From NCBI GenBank assembly GCA_015062085.1, contig SUVI01000028.1, forward strand, positions 1 to 30,882: a DNA stretch of 30,882 bases, read 5' to 3'. A program made the translations under genes and the position numbers. Below, piece after piece: positions 14,098-23,100 of this stretch (positions are counted from its first letter, which is position 1; the number at the start of each line of letters is the position of its first letter). Origin of the DNA: Planctomycetaceae bacterium. Its GTDB lineage: Bacteria > Planctomycetota > Planctomycetia > Pirellulales > Thermoguttaceae. The notes under the pieces are model-generated. The model saw nothing but the letters and a program-made list of their open reading frames with translations. It was not told where the DNA came from and made no database searches.

Positions 14098-15288
14098 ATG
14101 TCGTTTTCCGAAAAAATCAATTCCAAGGTCTTCCGTCATGTACACGGCAACAATCTCGTCTACAATATTTGCTGGGAAGATCCGCGAATTGACCATGAAA
14201 TGCTGAATCTTCGTCCCGAAGACAACGTTTTGGTCATTACCAGTGCCGGGTGTAATGCTCTGGACTATATCCTCAAAGGCTGCAATCACGTCTACGCTGT
14301 GGACATGAACTACCGCCAAAACGCGGTCCTCGAACTAAAAAAGGCCGCCGCGAAACTTTTAGATTACGAAAACTACTGGCAGCTGCTTGGGGAAGGCTGG
14401 CATCCGGAAGCTAAAAAACTGTATTACGAAACTCTCCGTGATGCACTCCCGGAAGGTTCGCAGAAATTCTGGGATCAGAAACTCTACTATTTTCAGAATT
14501 CTAAAGTTCCGTACTATTGGCACGGCACAGCCGGATACTTTGCCCGATGGATCAATTGGTACATCAAAATAAGCGGCTGCCGAAAAGCTGTCAATGAGCT
14601 CCTCGAAGCCAAAACGATCGAAGAACAGCAGGAGATCTACCACCAGAAACTCGAAAAGAAATTCTGGACGCGCACCCTGCGCTGGTTCCTGAACCGCGAT
14701 ACGACGCTCGCGATGCTGGGCGTTCCGCTTTCGCAGCGTATTCAGGTCGAATCGCAGTATGAAGGTCAGATCGCACTCTTCATGCAGGACTGCCTGGAAG
14801 CGGTCTTCTGCAAACTCCCGATCCACGATAACTATTTCTGGCACGTGTACATGACCGGGCACTACACCAAAACGTGCTGTCCGGAATACCTCACGGAAGA
14901 GAATTTCCTCAAACTCAAAAACGGTCTAGCTGACCAGGTCACGACATACACGGCCTCCGTCGAACAGTTCCTTTTGGATCATGAGGTGGAGATATCCCGT
15001 TTCATCCTTCTCGACCACATGGACTGGCTGGCGAACAATATGTTCGAGCGTCTTGTGGGCGAATGGGAAGCGATCCTCAAGCGCGCCGCTGCCGATACGC
15101 GCATTCTCTGGCGTTCTGGAGGTTTCCGTACTGATTTCCTTGAGAAAGTCGAGATCGATTTCGGAAAAGGCGTGAAAGAAAAGATCACCGACCATTTCAA
15201 AATGTACCCGGAAGAAACCGCACGTCTGCATGAGCTGGATCGTGTGCATACTTACGGAAGTTTCCACGTCGCGGACCTGATCCGATAA
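14098..15288 (+). CDS. btaA: BtaA-like S-adenosylmethionine:diacylglycerol 3-amino-3-carboxypropyltransferase (DUF3419)
   Basis: 396 residues. BtaA transfers the 3-amino-3-carboxypropyl group of S-adenosylmethionine to diacylglycerol, giving diacylglyceryl homoserine, the first step of betaine lipid (DGTS) synthesis at the membrane. Typical blocks are 'VYNICWEDPRID' (21-32), the binding loop 'ITSAGCNALDY' (47-57), 'VYAVDMN' (65-71) and 'ILLDHMDWL' towards the C-terminus. Length is near that of known BtaA proteins. A methyltransferase of the BtaB type follows 105 bases later in the same direction, the order found in bacterial bta operons and in the fused algal BTA1. In known cases bta genes respond to phosphate starvation; I did not find a clear Pho box here. 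Confidence 0.9.
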   Translation: MSFSEKINSKVFRHVHGNNLVYNICWEDPRIDHEMLNLRPEDNVLVITSAGCNALDYILKGCNHVYAVDMNYRQNAVLELKKAAAKLLDYENYWQLLGEGWHPEAKKLYYETLRDALPEGSQKFWDQKLYYFQNSKVPYYWHGTAGYFARWINWYIKISGCRKAVNELLEAKTIEEQQEIYHQKLEKKFWTRTLRWFLNRDTTLAMLGVPLSQRIQVESQYEGQIALFMQDCLEAVFCKLPIHDNYFWHVYMTGHYTKTCCPEYLTEENFLKLKNGLADQVTTYTASVEQFLLDHEVEISRFILLDHMDWLANNMFERLVGEWEAILKRAAADTRILWRSGGFRTDFLEKVEIDFGKGVKEKITDHFKMYPEETARLHELDRVHTYGSFHVADLIR

Positions 15289-15393
15289 ATAGAAGGGGCT
15301 TGAAGAAAGTTTCGGTTTCAAATTCGTTTGAGAATCGGATGCAGGAGTTTCGTTTCATGCGCAGCTCCTGCGAAGCCGATCAAGGGTAAATTC

Positions 15394-16134
15394 ATGAGTT
15401 TGGGTTCTGATTTCAAAATTTTGTACCACATGATCTTTCGTCACGGAAGCGGCAAAAGTCATGCGGAACGTCTCGATAGTTTCTATTCCGGTCAGGCAAG
15501 CGGATACGACGATTTTCGCAAACGTTTTCTGATCGGCCGTTCGGAAATGATGCACGCAGCCGCGCAAAACGCTGGTAAAGACATCATTTGGGTCGACATG
15601 GGCGGCGGGACTGGTGCGAATCTGGAAAATATTCGGGAGCTGATCCCTGAATTGAAGAAAGTTTATGTCGTAGACCTTGCGTCCTCTCTCCTGAAAGTCA
15701 CGAATGACCGTATCGAGAAGAATGGCTGGACGAACGTAGAGGCGGTGGAAGCGGATGCCACGAAATTCACTCCTGCGGAAGGGTATGCGGACATCGTGAC
15801 GTTTTCCTATTCTCTGACGATGATCCCGGATTGGTACGCTGCGCTGGAGAATGCGATGCGGATCTTGCGCCCGGGAGGCACGCTTGGCATCGTGGACTTT
15901 TTTGTCTCGCGCAAGTGGCCGGAAGAAGGACATAAGAAGCATTCATGGTTTACTCGCAGTTATTGGCCGGTCCATTTCAGTACGGATAATGTCTTTCTGT
16001 CCAAGGACCATTTGCCGTACATTCAGCAGCATTTTGAGACGGTCCAGTGTGACGAATCTTGGCTGAAAGTGCCGTACATTCCGGTCTTTCGGGTCCCGTA
16101 CTATATTTTCATTGGGAAAAAACCGGCAGCATAG
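15394..16134 (+). CDS. btaB: BtaB-like SAM-dependent N-methyltransferase
   Basis: 246 residues from the ATG at 15394, chosen because AAGGG sits before it and the protein then starts like other BtaB proteins; the frame is open further upstream. Class I methyltransferase with motif I VDMGGGTGAN (67-76) and acidic 'YVVDL' after it. The N-terminal 'YDDFRKRFLIGR' and the C-terminal 'VPYYIFIGKK' resemble BtaB, which methylates diacylglyceryl homoserine three times to give DGTS. It lies between btaA and the prenyl synthase gene and is probably co-transcribed with both. Confidence 0.88.
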   Translation: MSLGSDFKILYHMIFRHGSGKSHAERLDSFYSGQASGYDDFRKRFLIGRSEMMHAAAQNAGKDIIWVDMGGGTGANLENIRELIPELKKVYVVDLASSLLKVTNDRIEKNGWTNVEAVEADATKFTPAEGYADIVTFSYSLTMIPDWYAALENAMRILRPGGTLGIVDFFVSRKWPEEGHKKHSWFTRSYWPVHFSTDNVFLSKDHLPYIQQHFETVQCDESWLKVPYIPVFRVPYYIFIGKKPAA

Positions 16135-16181
16135 TGCGTTTCGGCTTCGAGCCATGATTTCAGGAAGCGGCAGGATGTAAG

Positions 16182-17144
16182 ATGATCTCCATCGCAAAAA
16201 GCTATGAGCTGTGTGCGCGGATCTGTGCCGCTTCCGGTTCGAATTTCATTGCGGCATTTCGTTTCCTGCCACAGCGTGAGCGGAGGGCGATGGAGGCGAT
16301 TTATGCGTTTATGCGCACGGCCGATGACCTTGCTGATTCGGATGCTCCGCTCTTAAGCCGAGAAAGAGCATTGCAGGAATTCCAGACTTTTTTTGAGCTT
16401 GCTCTGAAAAGTATGATGGAAGGTGATGACGCGGAGTACTTATCGGCGCAGGAGATGATTTTTCCCGCACTTTTGGAGGTGATCCAACAGTATCGGATCC
16501 CGCCGCAATATTTTTTTGATGTTCTTGATGGCGTTCGAATGGATCTTGTGCCGAATGTTTTCCAAACGGCGGAGGATTTGGAAGCGTATGCCTACCGGGT
16601 CGCGTCTGCCGTTGGACTGATCTGCCTTCATGTTTGGGGAGTTCCGCCGGAAGAGCTTCTGCCGAATGCGCAAACGCCGATCTTTCGAGCAGCGGCAGCC
16701 TGTGGAAAAGCTCTTCAGTGGACGAATATTTTGCGTGACATTCGCGAAGATGCCAAAAATGGAAGATACTATCTTCCGTTGAATGAGCTGAAGCTGGAGG
16801 TACTGGATGAAGATCCTGTAAAAGAAACGGCCGCAGAGTCTGTATCTACTGAGCTGATGGAGCTGACTGAGCAGGTCCGAAAACGGATCCTTGCCGGCGA
16901 TACGGATTTTCTTTACCCGGCGATCCAGAAAAATCTGCAGCGGGCGGAACGATTTTACCAGGAAGCCTCTCTGCTGTCGTCAAGCATTCCGGTTCCAGGT
17001 CGGCGTGTTTTCCAAATAATGACGGGCGTTTACTATCGGATTTTTCTTAAGATCCGAAGAGATCCTGCAAAGATTTTCCAAAAAAGGATAAAATTATCGA
17101 AAATGGAGAAGATTTTCCTTTATTTTCGCATTCTTTTTGGCTAA
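16182..17144 (+). CDS. Squalene/phytoene synthase family protein (head-to-head prenyl synthase)
   Basis: 320 residues. Both Asp-rich motifs that bind magnesium and diphosphate are present: DDLAD at 48-52 and DIRED at 186-190, the latter followed by 'AKNGRYYLP', as in HpnC/HpnD and CrtB proteins. Enzymes of this family join two farnesyl or geranylgeranyl diphosphates head to head, to presqualene diphosphate, hydroxysqualene/squalene or phytoene. Which of these cannot be told here; no hpnE, desaturase or cyclase gene is adjacent. The start is 47 bases after btaB, which suggests one operon. A short palindrome (CTAAAATTT/AAATTTTAG, 17141-17160) overlaps the stop codon. Confidence 0.87.
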   Translation: MISIAKSYELCARICAASGSNFIAAFRFLPQRERRAMEAIYAFMRTADDLADSDAPLLSRERALQEFQTFFELALKSMMEGDDAEYLSAQEMIFPALLEVIQQYRIPPQYFFDVLDGVRMDLVPNVFQTAEDLEAYAYRVASAVGLICLHVWGVPPEELLPNAQTPIFRAAAACGKALQWTNILRDIREDAKNGRYYLPLNELKLEVLDEDPVKETAAESVSTELMELTEQVRKRILAGDTDFLYPAIQKNLQRAERFYQEASLLSSSIPVPGRRVFQIMTGVYYRIFLKIRRDPAKIFQKRIKLSKMEKIFLYFRILFG

Positions 17145-17170
17145 AATTTGAAAATTTTAGACCGGCCCGC

Positions 17171-17198
17171 TTGCCTTGATAAAAAAATTCGGTATACT
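17171..17198 (+). promoter_or_regulatory. Promoter for the ECF sigma gene
   Basis: TTGCCT at 17171-17176, 16-base spacer, TATACT at 17193-17198; leader of about 90 bases. Confidence 0.6.
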
Positions 17199-17294
17199 TA
17201 AAGGGACTTCCTAAAACTTCATTTTCAGAAAACGGGTATTTTTCGAAATCCTATCGTAAGAACTCGTGTGCAGGTCAAACCTGACGGAGTGTGT

Positions 17295-17924
17295 ATGACG
17301 TCCCAATGTTCCAGAAAAAATGTGGATCCTTCCATGACGGACGAAGAATTGATGGAGCTCTTTGTCACGACACAGGACGATTTTTTTCTTGAGCAGCTCA
17401 TTCGCAGGTACGAGCACGATCTGTATCATTATCTGCGCCATTTCCTTGGCGACGCGCAGCTTGCAGAAGACGTTTTCCAGTCCACGTTTTTCCAAATCTA
17501 CCTGAAAAGTTCACAATTTGAACTCGGGCGAAAATTTCGACCGTGGCTCTACATGGTAGCGACAAATCAGGCGATCGATCTTCAGAGGCGGAACAAAAGG
17601 CATCAGCATGCGAGTTTGGAAAAAAACGTTCAGATCTCCGGAGAGGAGCTGGAGGGGATCTCGCTTCTGGAGATCCTACCCAGCAATGTACCTTCTCCGG
17701 AAGAACTGATCCAAAAGGAAGAGAGTGCCCGGCAGATCCGAGAATATATCGATCGCCTTCCTGAGCAGCTGCGGACCGTACTGATCCTCATTTACTATGA
17801 GGGGATCAAGTACCGCGAAGTCGCGGAGATCCTAGCTATTCCTGTCGGAACGGTCAAGAGCAGGCTCCATACGGCAATCAAAAAACTGGCGCTGATGCTG
17901 CGTGGAATTCGTGAAAATAAGTAA
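17295..17924 (+). CDS. ECF-type RNA polymerase sigma factor
   Basis: 209 residues from the ATG at 17295, which has GGAG five bases before it (a GTG at 17268 is in frame but has no such site). Region 2 spans about 34-101 (LIRRYEHDLYHYLRHFLGDAQLAEDVFQ and 'FRPWLYMVATNQAIDLQRR'). A linker with 'LEILPSNVPSPEEL' leads to region 4 at about 146-200 (RLPEQLRTVLILIYYEG, 'YREVAEIL' and HTH 'GTVKSRLHTA'). Regions 1.1 and 3 are absent, as in group 4 sigma factors. It would direct polymerase to an alternative promoter set. The small gene 143 bases downstream is likely its partner. The promoter itself looks housekeeping-type, so no evidence of self-control is seen. Confidence 0.93.
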   Translation: MTSQCSRKNVDPSMTDEELMELFVTTQDDFFLEQLIRRYEHDLYHYLRHFLGDAQLAEDVFQSTFFQIYLKSSQFELGRKFRPWLYMVATNQAIDLQRRNKRHQHASLEKNVQISGEELEGISLLEILPSNVPSPEELIQKEESARQIREYIDRLPEQLRTVLILIYYEGIKYREVAEILAIPVGTVKSRLHTAIKKLALMLRGIRENK

Positions 17925-18067
17925 ATTCCTGTAAAAAATGAAATTTTGTTTTTTTGTGGAAACCAAAATAAAATTCATTGCGTATTGTTTTAAACGCAGA
18001 TTTTTTGCGGATGGATTTTTTATTTTTGAAAGTATTTTAGTGTGATTTTTCTCGATCGGAGCAAAAG

Positions 18068-18463
18068 ATGAAGCCCCGCCAGGACGAAAATTTGATCATC
18101 GATTACATTTGCGGCGCACTGGACGAGCCGGAAGAACGTGTCGTTTCGCAGAGACTGGTACACGATGGCGATTTCTGCCAATTATATCGTCAGCTGCTTC
18201 AGGCGCTTCGTCCAATTTTGAGTGTTCGGCAAGATACTGCGGAAAATCAGAAATTTCGCAAAAGCTCTACTGGACTCGCGGATAGAACGCTCGCAGTGCT
18301 GCGTAAGCGGCAGACTCAAAAACTTGAGCGTCTGCCGCGAAATGAAAGCGTGGTCGAAACGATCGTCAGTAATCTGACGGAGACCCGATTGGGAGTCCAA
18401 AAGAAAGAAAAAGAGAAAGAGAACGTAAGCGAAAGCGCCAACGCGGAAATTTTCGGCCGTTGA
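18068..18463 (+). CDS. Small soluble protein linked to the ECF sigma factor, possible anti-sigma
   Basis: 131 residues, no recognised family. The N-terminus 'DENLIIDYICGALDEPEERVVSQRL' resembles the opening of anti-sigma and companion proteins in planctomycete ECF loci, but the zinc motif HxxxCxxC is missing and there is no membrane segment. The C-terminal half is highly charged (KKEKEKEN). GGAG precedes the ATG. Placed directly after a sigma factor gene and before a terminator, so a regulatory partner is the best guess; this is inference from context. Confidence 0.65.
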   Translation: MKPRQDENLIIDYICGALDEPEERVVSQRLVHDGDFCQLYRQLLQALRPILSVRQDTAENQKFRKSSTGLADRTLAVLRKRQTQKLERLPRNESVVETIVSNLTETRLGVQKKEKEKENVSESANAEIFGR

Positions 18464-18506
18464 GCATTCCGAACAGTCACTGACACGCTTATAGTACATC
18501 AAAAAA

Positions 18507-18531
18507 GCCTCCAGTTTCCGGAGGCCTTTTT
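18507..18531. terminator. Two-way intrinsic terminator
   Basis: GCCTCC (18507-18512) pairs with GGAGGC (18520-18525), with A6 before and T5 after. It serves the plus-strand sigma operon and the convergent minus-strand rng. Confidence 0.9.
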
Positions 18532-18551
18532 ATTTTCACGATACGTTTGCG

Positions 18552-20111
18552 TCAGGCAACCTTTTCATTAAACTGGACGATGTCGCCTTTTCGATTGCGG
18601 CAGATGAACTCCATGAAGTCCGGCGTGACGTTTTTCTTCGCAAAGATCCGGATCCGCATTCCGCCTGTTCGTTCCAGTTCGGCCAGTTTTGCCTGTTTTT
18701 CATGTCCCAGAACGTCTGCGACTTCTGGATGCACTGCAATTTCGACCTGGAAAATATCTGCACGCTGACTTGCGATCTGAAGAAGCCGGATCGCATCCAA
18801 GACCATGCTTTCCACCGACTTCAAAACGCCGGTCCCGTGGCAGTACGGACATTCCTGGAAAATACTGCGTTTCACGCTCGGACGAATACGCTGCCGCGTC
18901 ATCTCGATCAGTCCGAAAGGACTCGTGCGCAGGATCTTCGTTCGTGCTCGGTCACGTTTCATCGCGTCACGCAGAGCGTGCTCCACGCCGCGGCGGTGTT
19001 TTTCCCGACGCATATCGATGAAGTCATTCACGATCACGCCGCCCAGATCGCGCAGACGCAGCTGTCTTGCGATCTCCCTCGCAGCCTGCAAATTCATCTG
19101 GTAGGCCGTCTCTTCGGCAGAATCATCCGTACGGAAGTTCCCGCTGTTCACGTCGATCGCCACCAGCGCCTCTGCCTGATCGATCACGATCGACCCGCCG
19201 AGAGGAAGCGGCACGACACGCTGATTGATCTTCTTGATCTCATCATCCAGACGGAAACGGTGGAAGAGCGGCTCGGTTCCTTTGTAGAGCTTCAGGCACT
19301 TCACGTAGTTCGGCATCACCTGCTCCAGGAAATCACGCACTCTCTGGTACGCTTCCGGCTCGTCGATGATGATGGACGTGATGTCCTCCGAGCAAATGTC
19401 GCGGATCGTGCGGATCAGAATGTTGCTTTCCTCGTAGATCGCGACCGGCCCAGGGAACGTGCAGATACGGTTTACGATCGAATTCCAGAGCATCAGAAGA
19501 TAGGAAAGATCGCGAGTCAGATCTTTTTTCGTTCGGTCCACACCTGCCGTGCGGACGATGAATCCCAGTCCCTTCGGCAGCTGGATCCCCTGCATGATCT
19601 GACGCAGACGCCTGCGCGCGCCCTCATCTTCGATCTTGCGCGAAATGCCTACACGCCCCAGCGCCGGCATCAAAACTAGGTAGCGTCCCGGAATGCTGAT
19701 GTACGTCGAAAGGGTCGGCCCCTTCATGCCAATACCATCCTTGATGACCTGCACGAGGACTTCATCCCCCTTCTTCAGAATGTCCTGGATCGGCGGTTTG
19801 ACCTTCGGACGCGCACCGGCATTCAGACTCCGGGAACTCTCGTAACAGTCCTCCGGACGGATGCCGCCCTGCCGAAAATACTGCGGCTCAATATCACTAA
19901 TGTGCAGGAAACCATTCTTCCCAACACCAAAATCAACGAACGCAGCCTGAATACTCGGCTCAAGATTGACCACTACCCCTTTGTAGATATTCCCAACGTA
20001 ACTGTCGAGACTCGTCCGGTCCACATAAAGCTCTTCCAGAACTCCGTCTTCCACGATCGCGATCCGGCACTCTTCCGGCTGCGAAACATTAATGAGCATC
20101 TCCTGTCTCAT
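18552..20111 (-). CDS. rng: Ribonuclease E/G family endoribonuclease
   Basis: 519 residues. Cleaves single-stranded AU-rich RNA in mRNA decay and rRNA maturation, favouring 5'-monophosphate ends. The N-terminal S1 domain (about 36-140) is interrupted by a 25-residue Arg/Gly/Ser-containing insertion at about 78-105. The DNase I-like catalytic part has Asp320 (VAIDVNSGNF) and Asp363 (VNDFIDM), matching E. coli Asp303 and Asp346. The zinc-link CPYC is at 421-424. The long disordered scaffold tail of RNase E is absent, so it is RNase G-like. The first ATG is used; a second ATG at residue 5 has its ribosome site too close. The 248 bases upstream probably form a leader. Confidence 0.94.
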   Translation of the reverse strand: MRQEMLINVSQPEECRIAIVEDGVLEELYVDRTSLDSYVGNIYKGVVVNLEPSIQAAFVDFGVGKNGFLHISDIEPQYFRQGGIRPEDCYESSRSLNAGARPKVKPPIQDILKKGDEVLVQVIKDGIGMKGPTLSTYISIPGRYLVLMPALGRVGISRKIEDEGARRRLRQIMQGIQLPKGLGFIVRTAGVDRTKKDLTRDLSYLLMLWNSIVNRICTFPGPVAIYEESNILIRTIRDICSEDITSIIIDEPEAYQRVRDFLEQVMPNYVKCLKLYKGTEPLFHRFRLDDEIKKINQRVVPLPLGGSIVIDQAEALVAIDVNSGNFRTDDSAEETAYQMNLQAAREIARQLRLRDLGGVIVNDFIDMRREKHRRGVEHALRDAMKRDRARTKILRTSPFGLIEMTRQRIRPSVKRSIFQECPYCHGTGVLKSVESMVLDAIRLLQIASQRADIFQVEIAVHPEVADVLGHEKQAKLAELERTGGMRIRIFAKKNVTPDFMEFICRNRKGDIVQFNEKVA

Positions 20112-20246
20112 ATTTTATGTATCCTATTTATTTTACCCAAAATGGAGATAAATTCCCTTTCAGGCGGATGAGTAGATCCGACAAACTGCCCGCACTTTCT
20201 CCAATTTAACAGAGAAAATGACGTTCCTTCCGAAGCTCCATACGAT

Positions 20247-20269
20247 TTTGAAGTACGTACGTCTTCAAA
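20247..20269. promoter_or_regulatory. Palindrome in the leader of rng
   Basis: TTTGAAG and CTTCAAA flank the self-complementary TACGTACGT. It lies 136 bases before the rng start codon, in a 248-base gap (20112-20359) that otherwise shows nothing I can assign. It may be an operator or an RNA hairpin. Confidence 0.5.
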
Positions 20270-20359
20270 CGCAGGATCTCATAAAAAGGCACTGTTCCTG
20301 GCTGCCGAGACATTGAGAAAGGTACGGCATTCAGGTACGAGCGAGATGGATGCGGAAAA

Positions 20360-20986
20360 TCATCCAATATGTACGTTTTTTCTTACCAACACACTTCCGT
20401 GCGTTTCCAAGTCTCCGATCTCCAGGAGCGCCAAAATGTCCCTCGGCCCGCAGGCGTTGTTCATGGAGCGCAGATGGAACTGGAGTGTCCCATCCTCCGA
20501 AAGCGAAAGAGAAATCAGCCCCGACTTGATGTCGACCACCTTGTCGTGTCCGATCCGCTCAAACGGAATGGAACTTTGTGCGTTTACCCATTCAATCCGC
20601 CGAATCGTATTTTCACGGCGTTCAGCAGGGATGGAAATGGCGTAGGTGAAAGCCTGCACCACTGCCTTTTTGACTCCCGTCGGCATAAGTTCCGCCGAGA
20701 GAAAATCCAATGCAGGAATGGTATGTTTTCGGAGAAGCGCCAAGACCTGATCCGGATCGGCGTTCTCTTGAGCTTCGGGAAGCTCGATCTCCAAAAGCTC
20801 GTTTTCCCCGACAACATTCAATGGAAGCGGCACGGGAAAACTTACTTTTGGTTTGGGATGGAATCCCTGACTGTATGCAGGCCGAATTTCCGCACGGCGC
20901 AGGATTCGATGGAAGGCCTCCATCAGATCCCTATGGCCAATGAACCGCAAGTCACCGTTTTTGGAAAAACGAATCCGAATACGCAT
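20360..20986 (-). CDS. DUF2344/TIGR03936-family radical SAM-linked protein
   Basis: 208 residues. The opening 'RIRFSKNGDLRFIGHRDLMEAFHRILRRAEIRPAYSQGFHPKPKV' is the family signature. Members are often encoded next to, or fused to, a B12-binding radical SAM protein and lie upstream of rng and the L21/L27 ribosomal protein genes in many bacteria; their biochemical role is not settled. Here it directly precedes rng on the same strand, but the radical SAM partner is absent from the window. No strong ribosome site is seen before the ATG. It is read after ptsI with a 133-base gap, where 'ctggaac' occurs three times at 12-13 base steps (21064-21095). Confidence 0.88.
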   Translation of the reverse strand: MRIRIRFSKNGDLRFIGHRDLMEAFHRILRRAEIRPAYSQGFHPKPKVSFPVPLPLNVVGENELLEIELPEAQENADPDQVLALLRKHTIPALDFLSAELMPTGVKKAVVQAFTYAISIPAERRENTIRRIEWVNAQSSIPFERIGHDKVVDIKSGLISLSLSEDGTLQFHLRSMNNACGPRDILALLEIGDLETHGSVLVRKNVHIG

Positions 20987-21119
20987 ACTAAATTTTATGG
21001 ATCAAAAGGAAAAAATACGTAAAAACGTGCCCGAATGCCCTCAAATGGAGCACATGCGGCACTCTGGAACAAACACTGGAACGAAACACTGGAACACATC
21101 GTCCGCTGCGTTGAAAATG

Positions 21120-22898
21120 CTAAAACGCATCTCCGTCCAGATCTGGGAAGAGACGCTGATGCTCGACCCAAAGGTAGTTTCGGATCTCTGTCGCGTTTTC
21201 CATCTTCATGACGCGCGCGGCGATTTTTCGGCACTGCGACGTCAGGACATGACGGCAAACGCGTTTTACTTCCGGAATAGCTCCTGGTGCGAGACTCATC
21301 GAACGGAGTCCCAGGCCGATGAGCAGCGTCGTATAGATCGGACTTCCTGAAAGCTGGCCGCAGAGGCAAACGGGTTTTTGGTACCTATCGGCTGTCTGGA
21401 CGGTCATTTCGATCAGCTTCAGGATGGCCGGGTCGCACGAATTATAGAGGTAAAAAACGTCCATATTCGTACGGTCCACCGCGAGAGTGTACTGCGTCAG
21501 GTCATTCGTACCGATACTGAAAAAATCGACTTCCGACGCGAATCGGTCAAGCATCAATACCGTACTTGGCACTTCGACCATGATCCCCATTGGAACGTTT
21601 GGATCGAACGGAATGTTTCCTTCCATCAGATCCTCTTTAACGTCTTCAGCGATCATTCGCGCCTGACGCCATTCTGCCAGCGTAGCAACGAGCGGAAACA
21701 GGATCTGCACGGGGCCATAGTAAGCGGCGCGGAAAATAGCACGCAGCTGTTTTCGGAAAAGATCGGCCCGTTTCAGCGAGAGCCGAATACTCCGCAGTCC
21801 GAGGCATGGATTTTTTTCCGAGTCAATAAAGTAGTCGCGGTCCTGAACATCCGGAGATATTCTGGAGCGCTCCAGCAGTTTATCAGCGCCGAGATCGACC
21901 GTACGTATCGTGACGGGACGGCCGTTCATGGTTTCGATGACTTTTCGATAGGCTTCGAAATGGTCATCTTCATTAGGATGCTTTCCGCTAAGGTAAAGGA
22001 ATTCCGTTCGGTAAAGTCCGACACCGGACGCATTGTTTTGCCGACAGACTTGTGCTTCGTACGGGAATTCGATATTTCCGTGGAGCGCGATCTCGACTCC
22101 ATCCAGCGTCACGGCGGGAAGTTCTCTCTGGAGATCCAGACAGAGATTCAGCGATTCGCGCTGCTGGATGAGTTCCCGGTAGGACTCTTTCGTTTCGTCA
22201 TCGGGATCGATGATGAGGATCCCATTATCACCGTCGACAATGACTTGGTCGCCTACGTGAACGTACTTAAGGATCGGTCCGAGTCCAACAATGGCCGGGA
22301 TGTGCAATCCTTCCGCAACGATAGCTGTGTGGCTGGAGGGACCGCCGATTTCCGTCGCAAATGCGAGAACGTGTGCCGTATCCATCGACGCAGTCTCGCT
22401 TGGCGTGAGATTATGCGAGAGGATGACGACCGGTTCATCGAAACTTTGGATCTGCTGTTTCTCTTTTTGCAGGATCCGCACCAAGCGTTTTCTCAGGTCG
22501 AGAATATCGTTGGCGCGTTCTGCCATGTAGGGATTGGGGATCCGCTGAAAGGCCTGTGCGTAGGAGGTCAGTGTTGCGTAAACTGCATATTCAGCCGTAA
22601 AAAGCTCTTTTTGGATACCGTCTTTTACAGCATTCAAAAGGCTTGGATCCTGAAGCAGGACGAGGTGCCCTTTGAATATCGCGGCGTACCCATCTCCCAG
22701 TTTTTGTGCAACATCGTCCCGACAAGCTGCGATCTCCTGCGACGCGGTCTGAAGTGCCTCTTGAAAAAGGTCCAGTTCCTGGCTGACATTTTCAGGAAGG
22801 CAATTGGAGATCCCCATTTGCCGGCCGTCGGTATTAAAAACGACAGCACGGGCAATGGCAACACCTGGCGAAACTGCAATTCCAGTCAGTTTCTTCAT
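21120..22898 (-). CDS. ptsI: PTS enzyme I (phosphoenolpyruvate-protein phosphotransferase)
   Basis: 592 residues, cytosolic. Takes phosphate from phosphoenolpyruvate on His190 (GGPSSHTAIVAE; E. coli His189) and passes it to HPr. The PEP-binding barrel shows 'GVGLYRTEFLYL', 'MVEVPSTVLMLDRF', 'FFSIGTNDLTQYTLAVDRTN', and the active-site Cys in 'LCGQLSGSP', where the usual CGE is CGQ. There is no N-terminal GAF domain, so it is of the sugar-PTS length rather than the EI-Ntr type. It follows ptsH after a 202-base gap. No sugar-specific permease is encoded nearby. Confidence 0.94.
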   Translation of the reverse strand: MKKLTGIAVSPGVAIARAVVFNTDGRQMGISNCLPENVSQELDLFQEALQTASQEIAACRDDVAQKLGDGYAAIFKGHLVLLQDPSLLNAVKDGIQKELFTAEYAVYATLTSYAQAFQRIPNPYMAERANDILDLRKRLVRILQKEKQQIQSFDEPVVILSHNLTPSETASMDTAHVLAFATEIGGPSSHTAIVAEGLHIPAIVGLGPILKYVHVGDQVIVDGDNGILIIDPDDETKESYRELIQQRESLNLCLDLQRELPAVTLDGVEIALHGNIEFPYEAQVCRQNNASGVGLYRTEFLYLSGKHPNEDDHFEAYRKVIETMNGRPVTIRTVDLGADKLLERSRISPDVQDRDYFIDSEKNPCLGLRSIRLSLKRADLFRKQLRAIFRAAYYGPVQILFPLVATLAEWRQARMIAEDVKEDLMEGNIPFDPNVPMGIMVEVPSTVLMLDRFASEVDFFSIGTNDLTQYTLAVDRTNMDVFYLYNSCDPAILKLIEMTVQTADRYQKPVCLCGQLSGSPIYTTLLIGLGLRSMSLAPGAIPEVKRVCRHVLTSQCRKIAARVMKMENATEIRNYLWVEHQRLFPDLDGDAF

Positions 22899-23100
22899 CT
22901 TTTTATGGAAGATCTAAAAACGAAGCGGCCGCTGCTGCGGGAATATCCCGAAAGGAGCGTTTTGCGGCCCATCTTCCGATCTTTCGCTAGGGCATTTCGA
23001 TCCTGGAGAGGCGGTTCCGCATTTTCGCAGTCTGTGGAAATGACAGTCTAACGAAAAGTGATGGTTCCGACTCTCCATCCTACGAACGATGCGGTCCAGT

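Noticed and set aside
21378..23051. 557-codon open frame on the plus strand, opposite ptsI
   Set aside because: Mirror of the ptsI codon pattern; the product has no domain and the opposite strand carries all enzyme I motifs.
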